Positions 8,798-16,728 of a stretch of DNA of 61,943 nucleotides are shown piece after piece; the stretch's first letter is position 1, and every line of letters starts with the position of its first letter. Made by a program: the position numbers and the translations under genes. The DNA lies in the NCBI GenBank assembly GCA_029257865.1, contig JARIAN010000066.1, positions 1-61,943 of the forward strand. Direction: 5' to 3'. Source of the stretch: Phocaeicola sp. GTDB taxonomy: Bacteria; Bacteroidota; Bacteroidia; Bacteroidales; Bacteroidaceae. Under the pieces are notes generated by a model. The model was not told the origin of the DNA. It was given only the letters and a program-made list of their open reading frames with translations, and made no database searches.

Positions 8798-8990
8798 GCA
8801 AAAAAAGAGATATGCCTTCTACAAAATGTAATTTTTTAGGTTATAAAACATATTTTCCTCTCCTCAAATAGGGCTGTATCTGACAGAAAAATGCCATCCT
8901 GCAAAAAAATGCCAACTCCAACTTGCAATTATCTAATTATTCAAGCTTATATTCATACATCTCTCCAAGGCAAAATACAAATGAAAAAAC

Positions 8991-9140
8991 ACCCCTCCAA
9001 AAAATCATGCTGTCATTTTGAGAAAAATATATAATCATTTCACCAAAAATATACCGACATTCTATACAAAATATGCCGACAATCTACAAAAAATGTCGGC
9101 ATATTCTACCTAAAACGACGGCATGATTTCAATACCCCCT
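8991..9140. repeat. Intergenic array of degenerate 22-bp units with internal inversion
   Basis: Four units in one orientation have their anchor bases at 9009, 9031, 9053 and 9075, exactly 22 bp apart. Two units in the opposite orientation have their anchors at 9100 and 9122. Each unit carries an AT-rich half and a core related to ATATGCCGACA. The switch in orientation creates a perfect 12-bp stem, AATATGCCGACA (9070-9081) with TGTCGGCATATT (9094-9105). C-runs (ACCCCTCC at 8991, ACCCCC near 9134) flank the array. A related array occurs at 30459-30586. The units are too degenerate and lack spacers, so this is not CRISPR. Confidence 0.7.
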
Positions 9141-9142
9141 TT

Positions 9143-10429
9143 TTATATAAGAAATTTCAGGACAAACAAGATAGCTAGAAGATACATACCGACAGACAAT
9201 TTATGGAACTTTCCACAAATCATATTAATCAGCACATAGCTGAGCATCCCCAATACAATACCGTCTGAAATACTATAAGCCAACGGCATAAACAGCACAC
9301 AGACAAAGGCAGGAATGGCTTCGGAATAGTCATTGAAATCAACCTTCTTGATAGAAGACATCATCATCAGCCCCACCAAGACCAGCACAGGTGCGGTGGC
9401 TGCCCCCGGAACCGCCAGGAAAAACGGCGCCAAGAAAAGCGACAGCAAGAAACAGACAGCTGTAACAAATGCAGTAAGCCCGCTGCGTCCGCCTTCGCCT
9501 ACTCCTGAAGCACTTTCCACAAAAGTCGTGATGGTACTGGTTCCCAGCATCGCACCGGCAGTAGTACCTACCGCATCAACCAGAAAAGCCTGCTTCAAAT
9601 GAGGTATCTTACCATCTTCGGTCATCATGCCGGCCTTGGTAGTCACTCCCACCAAAGTGCCGATAGTATCAAACATATCTACAAACAAGAAAGTAAAAAC
9701 CACCACTACCATCTCTTTAGTGAAGATAGACTCCCACTGGAACTGCCAGAAAATCGGCTCAATAGAAGGAGGAGTGCTCAATACCCCATCCAAATGAGTA
9801 ATACCCATAGGGATACCGATAAGGGTAGTAATTAATATACCAAACAGTAAAGCACCACGCACTTTTCTAACAAGTAGCACCGAAGTAATCAACAGCCCTA
9901 TCAAAGCCAGCAAAGCCGAACCGGAAGTAATCTTACCCAAGCTAATTAAAGTAGCATCGTTGTTGACAATCACTCCAGCATTCTGCAACCCAATGAAAGC
10001 AATAAACAGTCCGATACCTGCCCCTATAGCGTTCTTCAAGGTCACCGGAAGCGCATCCACAATCTTCTCGCGGAGATTGGTCACCGTAAGCAAGATAAAT
10101 ATCAGACCTTCTATCAAGACAGCCGTAAGAGCAAACTGCCAGGTGTAACCCATAGTAAGACAGACTGTATAGGCAAAAAATGCATTCAAACCCATCCCCG
10201 GAGCCAACCCGAAAGGCAACTTGGCATAAAAAGCCATTAGTAAGGTAGCAAAAGCAGAAGCAATGACAGTGGTGGTAAACAAAGCACCCTTGTCCATACC
10301 AGAAGCACTCAAGATGTTTGGGTGTACAGCCAAGATATAGGCCATTGTAAGAAAGGTAGTGATACCTGCCAGAATCTCAGTACGTACACGTGTCACATTG
10401 CGGTCAAAACCAAAAAGTTTTTCTAACAT
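9143..10429 (-). CDS. NCS2 family purine nucleobase permease (AzgA-like)
   Basis: A 428-residue multi-spanning membrane protein. The chosen start, MLEKLFGFDR, matches the usual N-terminus of guanine/hypoxanthine (AzgA-like) permeases; an upstream in-frame Met at 10516 would add 29 residues that look like untranslated leader. Family motifs include GITTFLTMAYI near the N-terminus, GLAPGMGLNAFFAYT and the GTSTITTFVESASGVGEGGR signature near the middle. It probably imports guanine, hypoxanthine or adenine by proton symport. It follows the Tsx-like outer membrane gene by 126 bases, so the pair likely forms an uptake route across both membranes. Confidence 0.88.
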   Translation of the reverse strand: MLEKLFGFDRNVTRVRTEILAGITTFLTMAYILAVHPNILSASGMDKGALFTTTVIASAFATLLMAFYAKLPFGLAPGMGLNAFFAYTVCLTMGYTWQFALTAVLIEGLIFILLTVTNLREKIVDALPVTLKNAIGAGIGLFIAFIGLQNAGVIVNNDATLISLGKITSGSALLALIGLLITSVLLVRKVRGALLFGILITTLIGIPMGITHLDGVLSTPPSIEPIFWQFQWESIFTKEMVVVVFTFLFVDMFDTIGTLVGVTTKAGMMTEDGKIPHLKQAFLVDAVGTTAGAMLGTSTITTFVESASGVGEGGRSGLTAFVTAVCFLLSLFLAPFFLAVPGAATAPVLVLVGLMMMSSIKKVDFNDYSEAIPAFVCVLFMPLAYSISDGIVLGMLSYVLINMICGKFHKLSVGMYLLAILFVLKFLI

Positions 10430-10472
10430 AATTATAACGATAAAATTGATTGTTCTATTATAGATAAAATAC

Positions 10473-10517
10473 AATGGGGCTATCCGCATACGTCTACACG
10501 CTGCCGATATCCCCATT
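10473..10517 (-). promoter_or_regulatory. Stem-loop in the leader of the purine permease gene
   Basis: The arms AATGGGG (10473-10479) and CCCCATT (10511-10517) pair perfectly and enclose a second, imperfect hairpin built from GCATACGT and ACACGCTGC (10486-10504). It lies 44 bases ahead of the permease start, between the Tsx-like gene and the permease. It could be a leader regulatory structure or a processing site. It lacks the conserved core of the classical purine riboswitch. Confidence 0.4.
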
Positions 10518-10555
10518 ACACCTTATTATATTATATATACTGCACCATCCTTAAA

Positions 10556-11257
10556 TTAGAAACTCCATTTCATGGCCAAAGTAGGAATGAAATAGAATCC
10601 GTCAAGCAGTGCAAAATTGTTGGTCATCTCCCATTCAGTTCCCACACTCAACTTGAAATCATCGCTCACACGCTTGAAGTTGTTCAGGTTTACCCAAAAC
10701 TGAGGCTCGGTCATAAACACAAAATTGTGCTTATTGCCGTTGATGTCTAGATGCTTTTCACGCCAGAAGTCTACAAAACCGCTGAAAGTATATTTACCTT
10801 GACAGAAATTCAAGTTCCAGTTACCAGTAAGCTGGAAGTTGTGAGGGCTAGAATTACCCTTAATATATTTATAAAGAGCCTGCACTCCAAAAGTTTTTGA
10901 GAAGTTACCATTATGCCAGTTATAAGCAGCCCCCGCCAAACCAGCATGGTTGATGTAGTTCAAACCACCGTTGTACTCTACATGCAAAGCGAAAGGTGCT
11001 TCCCAGAATTTCAACTGACGGCTAATCTCCCAATAAGCAGAAGCTACTCCATTACGCTTATAATCCATATCCACAAAAAAGAATGTGCTACCCCACTTAT
11101 CAGCTTTAAACATTTCTACTGTAGTGGTAAGCAACGGACGTTCATCCAACGAATTATACATAGCACGTCCTAAATCATAATGAAACTGGATATTCTGTGC
11201 CTTAGCAACACCCGCCAAACAGCACGTCAGAAGTAATAATAAAAATGTTTTTTTCAT
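10556..11257 (-). CDS. DUF5020 family, Tsx-like nucleoside-channel outer membrane protein
   Basis: A 233-residue protein starting at MKKTFLLLLLTCC, a clear Sec signal peptide cleaved after AKAQ. The mature part alternates polar and aromatic residues in the manner of a beta-barrel and ends in the aromatic residue of MKWSF, typical of outer membrane insertion signals. The DUF5020 family is related to Tsx nucleoside channels. Its position just upstream of a purine permease supports a role as the outer membrane pore for nucleosides or bases. The longer ORF start at 11320 would place 21 non-signal residues ahead of the signal peptide and lies upstream of the predicted promoter, so it was rejected. 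Confidence 0.75.
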   Translation of the reverse strand: MKKTFLLLLLTCCLAGVAKAQNIQFHYDLGRAMYNSLDERPLLTTTVEMFKADKWGSTFFFVDMDYKRNGVASAYWEISRQLKFWEAPFALHVEYNGGLNYINHAGLAGAAYNWHNGNFSKTFGVQALYKYIKGNSSPHNFQLTGNWNLNFCQGKYTFSGFVDFWREKHLDINGNKHNFVFMTEPQFWVNLNNFKRVSDDFKLSVGTEWEMTNNFALLDGFYFIPTLAMKWSF

Positions 11258-11290
11258 TGAATCTAAATATGTTTTTAATGAATTGAGGTG

Positions 11291-11298
11291 CAAAAGTA
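11291..11298 (-). promoter_or_regulatory. Promoter -7 element of the Tsx-like gene
   Basis: TACTTTTG on the minus strand, 34 bases ahead of the start at 11257; exact match to TAnnTTTG. Confidence 0.6.
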
Positions 11299-11430
11299 CA
11301 AAAAACATGCTAAACAACATAATTTGTCAGTGTAATTATCTATTCCTATCGGATGATTGATATAAGTCAACAAAATGGCCTCTTTATCAAAAAACATGCT
11401 TTAAAACATATTTCGAAGCAAGAAAAGATA

Positions 11431-11438
11431 TATCTTTG
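11431..11438 (+). promoter_or_regulatory. Promoter -7 element of the small-ORF transcript
   Basis: TATCTTTG matches TAnnTTTG. It predicts transcription from about 11444 and hence a leader of about 160 bases before the 36-codon ORF. Confidence 0.6.
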
Positions 11439-11444
11439 CACTGT

Positions 11445-11605
11445 GTTTAAAAAACAGGTAAAAAGATTAATTAAGGTATAACAAAGTTTTCAAGGAACTT
11501 CAACAGCCCTCCGTGAGGAGCGCCTAGAAGATTTAAAATTCAGACAAAAACGGCACCAGTATAGTGCCTAGATTTAATTATTAATTTAAAAGAAAGGATA
11601 ACATT
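11445..11605 (+). promoter_or_regulatory. Long structured 5' leader
   Basis: Two short hairpins can be read: CTCC-GTGA-GGAG (a GNRA-type tetraloop, around 11508-11519) and GGCAC-CAGTATA-GTGCC (around 11552-11568). The leader ends in AGAAAGGA, a possible ribosome binding site, 10 bases before the ATG. No known riboswitch class was recognised. Confidence 0.45.
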
Positions 11606-11716
11606 ATGAAAAAGTTTAAAAGTTTTTTACACAGAATCGCTAATGCAGATCCAATGATCTGGGGTTATGTAATGCTTAATCCAACTATTGGCAACAAACA
11701 ACAAGCTAAAAAATAA
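11606..11716 (+). CDS. Small hypothetical protein, 36 residues
   Basis: The ORF starts at ATG 11606 and encodes MKKFKSFLHRIANADPMIWG followed by YVMLNPTIGNKQQAKK. A plausible ribosome binding site (AGAAAGGAT) lies just upstream, a promoter motif lies at 11431, and a hairpin terminator follows, so it has a complete transcription unit of its own. The peptide is basic at both ends with a short hydrophobic, tryptophan-containing middle, and has no signal peptide. I do not recognise a function. Alternatives are that the RNA is the functional product, with the ORF incidental, or that this is a leader peptide for the downstream helicase gene, although the terminator argues against read-through. Confidence 0.55.
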   Translation: MKKFKSFLHRIANADPMIWGYVMLNPTIGNKQQAKK

Positions 11717-11766
11717 AAGTTTTAGCTTTTGACTTGAAAATCATGCGCAACGCATAATCAATAACC

Positions 11767-11798
11767 AGAAAGGAAATCTCTATGGAGGTTTCCTTTCT
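11767..11798 (+). terminator. Hairpin after the small ORF
   Basis: AGAAAGGAAATCTC (11767-11780) pairs with GAGGTTTCCTTTCT (11785-11798) apart from one G-U. The downstream tail GCATTTCTCCCC is only partly U-rich, so termination may be incomplete. Confidence 0.65.
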
Positions 11799-11920
11799 GC
11801 ATTTCTCCCCCCCCACCAACTTATTTTACACCAACTTCAACTTAAAAAAGAGCCAACTTCATTTCTATAAATATATAATATGAAGATTTTTTAGTATCTT
11901 TAACCTCTAAAAAATAACAC

Positions 11921-13945
11921 ATGGCCCAAAATCTCATAGACTCGAACAATGTGGAGTTTCAAAATGCCTTGAAACTTATACAATATACCCGACAATCGGT
12001 ATTCCTTACCGGAAAGGCGGGTACGGGTAAGTCTACCTTCTTGCGCCATGTATGTGAAACGACCAAGAAGAAATATGTGGTACTCGCCCCTACAGGCATC
12101 GCCGCCATCAATGCAGGTGGAAGTACACTGCACAGTTTCTTCAAACTTCCGTTTCACCCGCTGCTACCCGATGACCCCAACTTTAGTTTGAAAGGCGGCA
12201 AACTGCATGACTTCCTAAAATATTCGTCCGACCATCGAAAACTCATCAAGAACATCGAATTGATTATCATTGATGAAATCTCTATGGTACGTGCTGACAT
12301 CATTGACTTCATCGACAGGGTGCTGAGAGTCTACTCGCAAAATATGAGAGAGCCTTTTGGAGGAAAACAACTCCTGCTTGTAGGCGACGTATTCCAATTG
12401 GAACCTGTGGTAAAAAGCGACGAGAGGGAAATCATCAACCGCTTTTACCCTAACCCGTATTTCTTTTCAGCCAGAGTCTTTCAAGAAATAGAACTGGTAG
12501 CCATCGAACTGAACAAGGTGTACCGACAAACCGACAAGGTTTTTGTGGGGGTGCTTGACCATATACGTACCAACATGGTGAGCAATGCAGACCTGCAACT
12601 GCTCAACACACGGCTAAACGCCCCTGTCGCTTCGAACGAAACTGATATGTATGTCACACTGGCTACTCGAAGAGACACCGTAGACCATATCAACGAACAG
12701 AAACTGGCGGAACTTCCTGGAGATGCACTCCTATTGAAAGGGGAAATCCATGGGGATTTTCCTGAACACAGCTTACCTACCCTCATGGAACTGACTGTGA
12801 AGCCGGGAGCGCAAATCATCTTCATCAAAAACGACATGGACAAACGATGGGTAAACGGAACAATCGGAACCATTGCCGGAATAGACAAGGAGGGTGTCAT
12901 CTATGTCAAGACTGAAGATGGAAAAGAATATGACGTGAAACAGGAGAACTGGAGAAATATCCGCTACAAATATAATGAAGAGGAGAAAAAAATAGAGGAA
13001 GAGGAGCTGGGCACTTTCACCCAATATCCTATCCGGCTGGCTTGGGCCATCACCGTACACAAAAGCCAAGGTCTTACCTTCAGCCGAGTAGTCATCGACT
13101 TTACCGGAGGAGTATTTGCCGGAGGACAGGCTTATGTGGCACTGAGCCGCTGCACCTCGCTAGAGGGTATCTGCATGAAGCGTCCAATCTCTAGAGGAGA
13201 TATCTTTGTAAGACCGGAAATCATCGGATTCTCACAACGTTTCAACAGTTCTCAAGCTATGGAGCGCGCCATAAAACAGGCACAAGCCGACATTCAGTAT
13301 GCGGCTGCCGTAAAAGCATTCAACAGTGGCAATTTTGAAGAATTCATCCTTCAGTTCTTCAAAGCCATCCATTCTAGATATGATATAGAAAAGCCTTTAC
13401 AGCAACGATTCATACGGCGCAAACTGGGTGTCATCAACAAGCTGAAAGAGGAGAATAAAAAACTTCTGGAGAGAATGGAGCAGCAAAAGAAGAGCCTGCA
13501 GAAATATGCACATGAATATTATCTGATGGGAAATGAATGTGTGACTCAAATGCACGATTCACGAGCTGCACTGGCCAACTACAACAAAGCCATCGAGTTA
13601 TGGCCGGAATATGTGGATGCATGGGTGAGAAAGGGAGTCACTCTCTTTAACGACCACCATACAGAGGAGGCGGAAAAATGCCTGAACCATGCTGTTGAAC
13701 TGCGCCCGATGGAGTTTAAGGCTCTTTATAACCGCGGGAAACTGCGTTTGCACACCGACAACCTGGAAGGAGCTATAGCCGACTTTGACAAAGCCACTAC
13801 GGTAAAGCCTCAACATGCCGGTGCACATGAATTCTTTGGTAAAGCACTGGAAAGAAGCGGGAAAGAAGCAGAAGCAGCCTTGCAATATAAACTGGCTGAA
13901 ATCCTCAAGGAACAAAAAAGAAAAAAAGAAAATCAAGGAGAATAA
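11921..13945 (+). CDS. PIF1/RecD-like DNA helicase with C-terminal TPR repeats
   Basis: A 674-residue superfamily 1 helicase. Walker A is GKAGTGKST (residues 31-39) and Walker B IIIDEISMV lies near residue 110. The C-terminal helicase half has the WAITVHKSQGLTF motif and QAYVALSRC motif of PIF1/RecD2 proteins. From about residue 505 on, three or so TPR units follow (for example ALANYNKAIELWPEYVDAW). TPRs on a PIF1-like helicase suggest recruitment by a protein partner. It is followed after only four bases by the Sua5/YciO gene, so the two are co-transcribed. The TATCTTTA at 11895 is a near-consensus promoter. The exact role in replication or repair is unknown. Confidence 0.85.
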   Translation: MAQNLIDSNNVEFQNALKLIQYTRQSVFLTGKAGTGKSTFLRHVCETTKKKYVVLAPTGIAAINAGGSTLHSFFKLPFHPLLPDDPNFSLKGGKLHDFLKYSSDHRKLIKNIELIIIDEISMVRADIIDFIDRVLRVYSQNMREPFGGKQLLLVGDVFQLEPVVKSDEREIINRFYPNPYFFSARVFQEIELVAIELNKVYRQTDKVFVGVLDHIRTNMVSNADLQLLNTRLNAPVASNETDMYVTLATRRDTVDHINEQKLAELPGDALLLKGEIHGDFPEHSLPTLMELTVKPGAQIIFIKNDMDKRWVNGTIGTIAGIDKEGVIYVKTEDGKEYDVKQENWRNIRYKYNEEEKKIEEEELGTFTQYPIRLAWAITVHKSQGLTFSRVVIDFTGGVFAGGQAYVALSRCTSLEGICMKRPISRGDIFVRPEIIGFSQRFNSSQAMERAIKQAQADIQYAAAVKAFNSGNFEEFILQFFKAIHSRYDIEKPLQQRFIRRKLGVINKLKEENKKLLERMEQQKKSLQKYAHEYYLMGNECVTQMHDSRAALANYNKAIELWPEYVDAWVRKGVTLFNDHHTEEAEKCLNHAVELRPMEFKALYNRGKLRLHTDNLEGAIADFDKATTVKPQHAGAHEFFGKALERSGKEAEAALQYKLAEILKEQKRKKENQGE

Positions 13946-13949
13946 TAAT

Positions 13950-14561
13950 ATGTTACAGAAATTATACCTCAAAAACAATAACCCCAACGAGTTGCAGCGC
14001 ATTGTTGACCTGCTCAACGATGGCGGCATTATCATCTATCCTACCGATACGATGTATGCCATTGGTTGCCATGCCTTAAAAGAACGACCGATAGAACGTA
14101 TCTGCAAACTAAAAGGGATTGATCCTAAAAAGAAAAGTCTGGCCATCATTTGCAACGACTTGAGCAATATAAGCGAATATGCACAGATAGACAACCCGAC
14201 TTTCAAACTAATGAAACGTAACCTGCCTGGGGCTTTCACCTTTATCTTGAAAGCTAACAATCGGCTACCTAAAATCTTTAGAAACCGCAAGGAAGTGGGA
14301 ATTAGAATTCCGGACCATCCTATCATACGGGAGATTTGCCAAATGCTGGAAGCTCCTATACTGACTACCACCCTCCCTTGGGATAAAGATGAGGAGATAG
14401 AATATATCACTAATCCGGAACTGATAGAAGAGAAGTTCGGCAAAGAAGCCGATTTGGTAATCAACGGAGGTATAGGAGGTATGGAACCTTCTACTATAGT
14501 AGACTGCAGCGAAGGGGAGGCAACCATCATCCGACAAGGAAAAGGAATTTTAAATCTATAA
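13950..14561 (+). CDS. L-threonylcarbamoyladenylate synthase family protein (Sua5/YciO/YrdC)
   Basis: A 203-residue protein of the YrdC fold. The start at 13950 is preferred because an AAGGAG ribosome binding site lies nine bases upstream; the longer frame from 13815 would overlap the helicase. Motifs include GGIIIYPTDTMYAIGCHAL (residues 25-43), the KKKSLAIIC strand, and PGAFTFILKAN. Sua5/TsaC members make threonylcarbamoyl-AMP for tRNA t6A modification. The length fits the short YciO/TsaC type. YciO members are not always functional in t6A synthesis, so this may be a paralogue. It is in an operon with the helicase and MscS. Confidence 0.8.
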   Translation: MLQKLYLKNNNPNELQRIVDLLNDGGIIIYPTDTMYAIGCHALKERPIERICKLKGIDPKKKSLAIICNDLSNISEYAQIDNPTFKLMKRNLPGAFTFILKANNRLPKIFRNRKEVGIRIPDHPIIREICQMLEAPILTTTLPWDKDEEIEYITNPELIEEKFGKEADLVINGGIGGMEPSTIVDCSEGEATIIRQGKGILNL

Positions 14562-14579
14562 TTTTTAATTTTTATTATT

Positions 14580-15428
14580 ATGTTACTAACAGTTTTAAAC
14601 GCAGCAGCATCAGTCAATTTTGAACAGCTGCTTAGCCGACTAATCGATTGGGGAGTAGATGCTGGAAAAAGCATCATCGGAGCTATCATCATCTATGTGG
14701 TAGGACGATTTATCATTAAACAAATCAACTCACTGCTTAACAAATTGTGGAACAAGAGAAAACTGGAAATCAGTGTACGTACCTTCTTGGGCAGCTTGAT
14801 TAATCTGTTGCTGAACTTGGTATTGCTCTTTGCCATCATCAGTAAATTGGGTGTGGAAACTACCAGCCTTGCCGCACTATTGGCTTCTGCCGGCGTTGCC
14901 ATCGGTATGGCTCTGTCTGGAAATCTGTCAAACTTTGCAGGCGGACTGATTATCCTTATCTTCAAGCCTTTCAAGGTAGGCGACTTTATTGATGCACCTA
15001 ACGGTACTAGCGGTATTGTAAAGGAAATCCAGATTTTCCATACTATCATCACATTGCTGGACAACCGTACTGTATTTATCCCTAACGGAACCTTGAGCAG
15101 CAGCGCCATCACCAACTACAGTCGTCAGGACATGCGCCGCGCTGAATGGACTTTCGGTGTAGAATATGGAGAAGACTACGAACGCGTGAAAGAAGTGCTG
15201 GAACGTATTATTGCAGCAGATACACGTATCTTGAAAAACCCTGCTCACTTCATTGGCTTGAGCTCACTGTCTGCCAGCAGTGTGGATATCAAGGTAAGAG
15301 CATGGACAAAGGTAGAAGACTACTGGGATGTGTACTTCGACTTGAACAAGACTGTATATGCAACCTTCAACAAGGAAGGTATCGGATTCCCATTCCCACA
15401 GCTCACTGTTCATCAGGCAAAGAACTAA
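14580..15428 (+). CDS. Mechanosensitive channel of small conductance (MscS) family
   Basis: A 282-residue inner-membrane protein. Hydrophobic segments lie at about residues 33-52 and 70-90, and the pore-lining helix TM3 is visible as AALLASAGVAIGMALSGNLSNFAGG, rich in Ala and Gly as in E. coli MscS. The beta-domain follows with FKVGDFIDAPNGTSGIVKEI and FIPNGTLSSSAITNYS, then the C-terminal alpha/beta cage. It opens under membrane tension to release solutes on hypo-osmotic shock. It is the third gene of the helicase-Sua5 transcript (18-base gap) and ends at a strong terminator. Confidence 0.9.
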   Translation: MLLTVLNAAASVNFEQLLSRLIDWGVDAGKSIIGAIIIYVVGRFIIKQINSLLNKLWNKRKLEISVRTFLGSLINLLLNLVLLFAIISKLGVETTSLAALLASAGVAIGMALSGNLSNFAGGLIILIFKPFKVGDFIDAPNGTSGIVKEIQIFHTIITLLDNRTVFIPNGTLSSSAITNYSRQDMRRAEWTFGVEYGEDYERVKEVLERIIAADTRILKNPAHFIGLSSLSASSVDIKVRAWTKVEDYWDVYFDLNKTVYATFNKEGIGFPFPQLTVHQAKN

Positions 15429-15446
15429 TAGAATCACCTATTGCAT

Positions 15447-15502
15447 AAAAAATCTCCTTACGCTTACAACCTACTGGCTAAAGTGCAAGGAGATTCTTTT
15501 TT
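15447..15502. terminator. Bidirectional terminator between mscS and the flavodiiron gene
   Basis: AATCTCCTT (15451-15459) pairs with AAGGAGATT (15487-15495), with an A run before and a T run after, between two convergent genes. Confidence 0.75.
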
Positions 15503-15520
15503 ACAATTACCTAGAAGCTA

Positions 15521-16708
15521 TCAGTTATTTTCTTTCAGGCGTGCAGCCATTGCTCGGGCCAATTCTCTTGCCTGAGTTTCATTGTCCGCTTTCATGCTCT
15601 GCTTCATTTCAACCGGACTGCCAACCACTTCGAATTTTAATTTTTCTGTAAACTCGCCCAGTTTCTTCACTGCAGCGCTCGCCCAAGTGAAGGAACCGAA
15701 ATAGCCAATCATACGGTTTTTCATCTCACGGGCAGCCACCTTGTTCAACAAAGCTTCCATTTCCGGATAAAGATGCATGTTATAAGTAGTACAGCCCACA
15801 ATCAGACCTTTATATCTGAAAATATCGGAAAGGATATAAGAATGAGGTGTATGAGATACGTTATACATCACCACATTCTTGATACCCTGAAGACTCAGTT
15901 CTTCAGCTATCACCTCTGCCATCTCCTCGGTATTGCCATACATGGTTCCATAGGCTACTACCACTCCTTCTTCACCTTCGTAACGGCTCCAGCGGTCGTA
16001 CAAAGAAACCACTTCCTGAATCTTTTCTTCCCAAACTGGTCCGTGGGTAGGACAAATCATACGAATATCCAAACCACCACACTTCTGTAATGCTTTCTGT
16101 ACCGGATTACCGAATTTTCCTACAATATTCGAATAGTAACGACGCATTTCATCCCAATAGATGTCTGTATTGATATTCTTGTCTACACAGCCTCCATTCA
16201 AAGCTCCAAAGCATCCAAAAGCATCTCCCGAGAACAAGACACCTTCAGTTTCATCAAAAGTAACCATTGTTTCCGGCCAGTGCACCATAGGAACCAGATA
16301 AAAACGCAGACTATGATGCCCCAGTTTCAAGGAGTCGCCTTCAGCTACCACCAAACGCTCTCCTTCCACACCATAATATCCGTCTACCATATCGAAAGTC
16401 TTCTTGTTTCCTACCAACACGACATCTGGATAATACTGCTTAATCAAAGAGATAGAACCAGAGTGGTCTGGCTCCATATGGTTGATAATCAAATAATCGA
16501 TTTTACGGTCACCGATGATATTCTTAATCTTTTTCAGATACACTTCAAAGAATGCAACGTCTACAGTATCTACCAACGCCACCTTTTCTTCATCGGCTAT
16601 CAGATATGAATTATAAGACACCCCGTAAGGCAATGGCCATAAGTTTTCAAACAAAGCCTTTGTACGGTCGTTCACACCAACATAATGTACTTTTCCTTTC
16701 AATTCCAT
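15521..16708 (-). CDS. FprA-type flavodiiron protein
   Basis: A 395-residue cytoplasmic protein with an N-terminal metallo-beta-lactamase-like di-iron domain (ligands in HMEPDH, residues 77-82, with downstream FSGDAFGCFG) and a C-terminal flavodoxin-like FMN domain (VVVAYGTMYGNTEEMAE, from about residue 250). Flavodiiron proteins reduce O2 to water and/or NO to N2O, protecting anaerobes from air and nitrosative stress. It lies 20 bases downstream of the radical SAM gene on the same strand and probably shares its promoter. No rubredoxin domain is fused, so a separate electron donor is needed. Confidence 0.9.
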   Translation of the reverse strand: MELKGKVHYVGVNDRTKALFENLWPLPYGVSYNSYLIADEEKVALVDTVDVAFFEVYLKKIKNIIGDRKIDYLIINHMEPDHSGSISLIKQYYPDVVLVGNKKTFDMVDGYYGVEGERLVVAEGDSLKLGHHSLRFYLVPMVHWPETMVTFDETEGVLFSGDAFGCFGALNGGCVDKNINTDIYWDEMRRYYSNIVGKFGNPVQKALQKCGGLDIRMICPTHGPVWEEKIQEVVSLYDRWSRYEGEEGVVVAYGTMYGNTEEMAEVIAEELSLQGIKNVVMYNVSHTPHSYILSDIFRYKGLIVGCTTYNMHLYPEMEALLNKVAAREMKNRMIGYFGSFTWASAAVKKLGEFTEKLKFEVVGSPVEMKQSMKADNETQARELARAMAARLKENN

Positions 16709-16728
16709 TTTGATACGTAATATTTAAG

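Larger units (their letters stand above)
8684..9142. other. 459-bp intergenic region
   Basis: Between the biotin carboxylase start and the permease stop. It holds the carboxylase promoter near 8790, an AT-rich stretch with no recognisable gene (about 8800-8990), and the 22-bp-period array described separately at 8991-9140. No ORF of convincing composition is present. Confidence 0.7.
11258..11605. other. 348-bp intergenic region with divergent promoters
   Basis: Contains a minus-strand promoter for the Tsx-like gene (11291-11298) and a plus-strand promoter at 11431-11438 followed by a structured leader to the small ORF. Between them (11300-11430) nothing recognisable was seen. Confidence 0.6.

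Noticed and set aside
8879-8915. Extra copies of the 22-bp unit (two TGCC strings)
   Set aside because: The two strings are 18 bp apart, not 22, and lack the rest of the unit.
8991-9140. CRISPR array
   Set aside because: Units are 22 bp with no spacers, are degenerate and switch orientation; no cas genes are near.
10473-10517. Classical purine riboswitch ahead of the purine permease
   Set aside because: A GGATAT string is present but the conserved core loops (for example the UUUCUACC segment) are missing.
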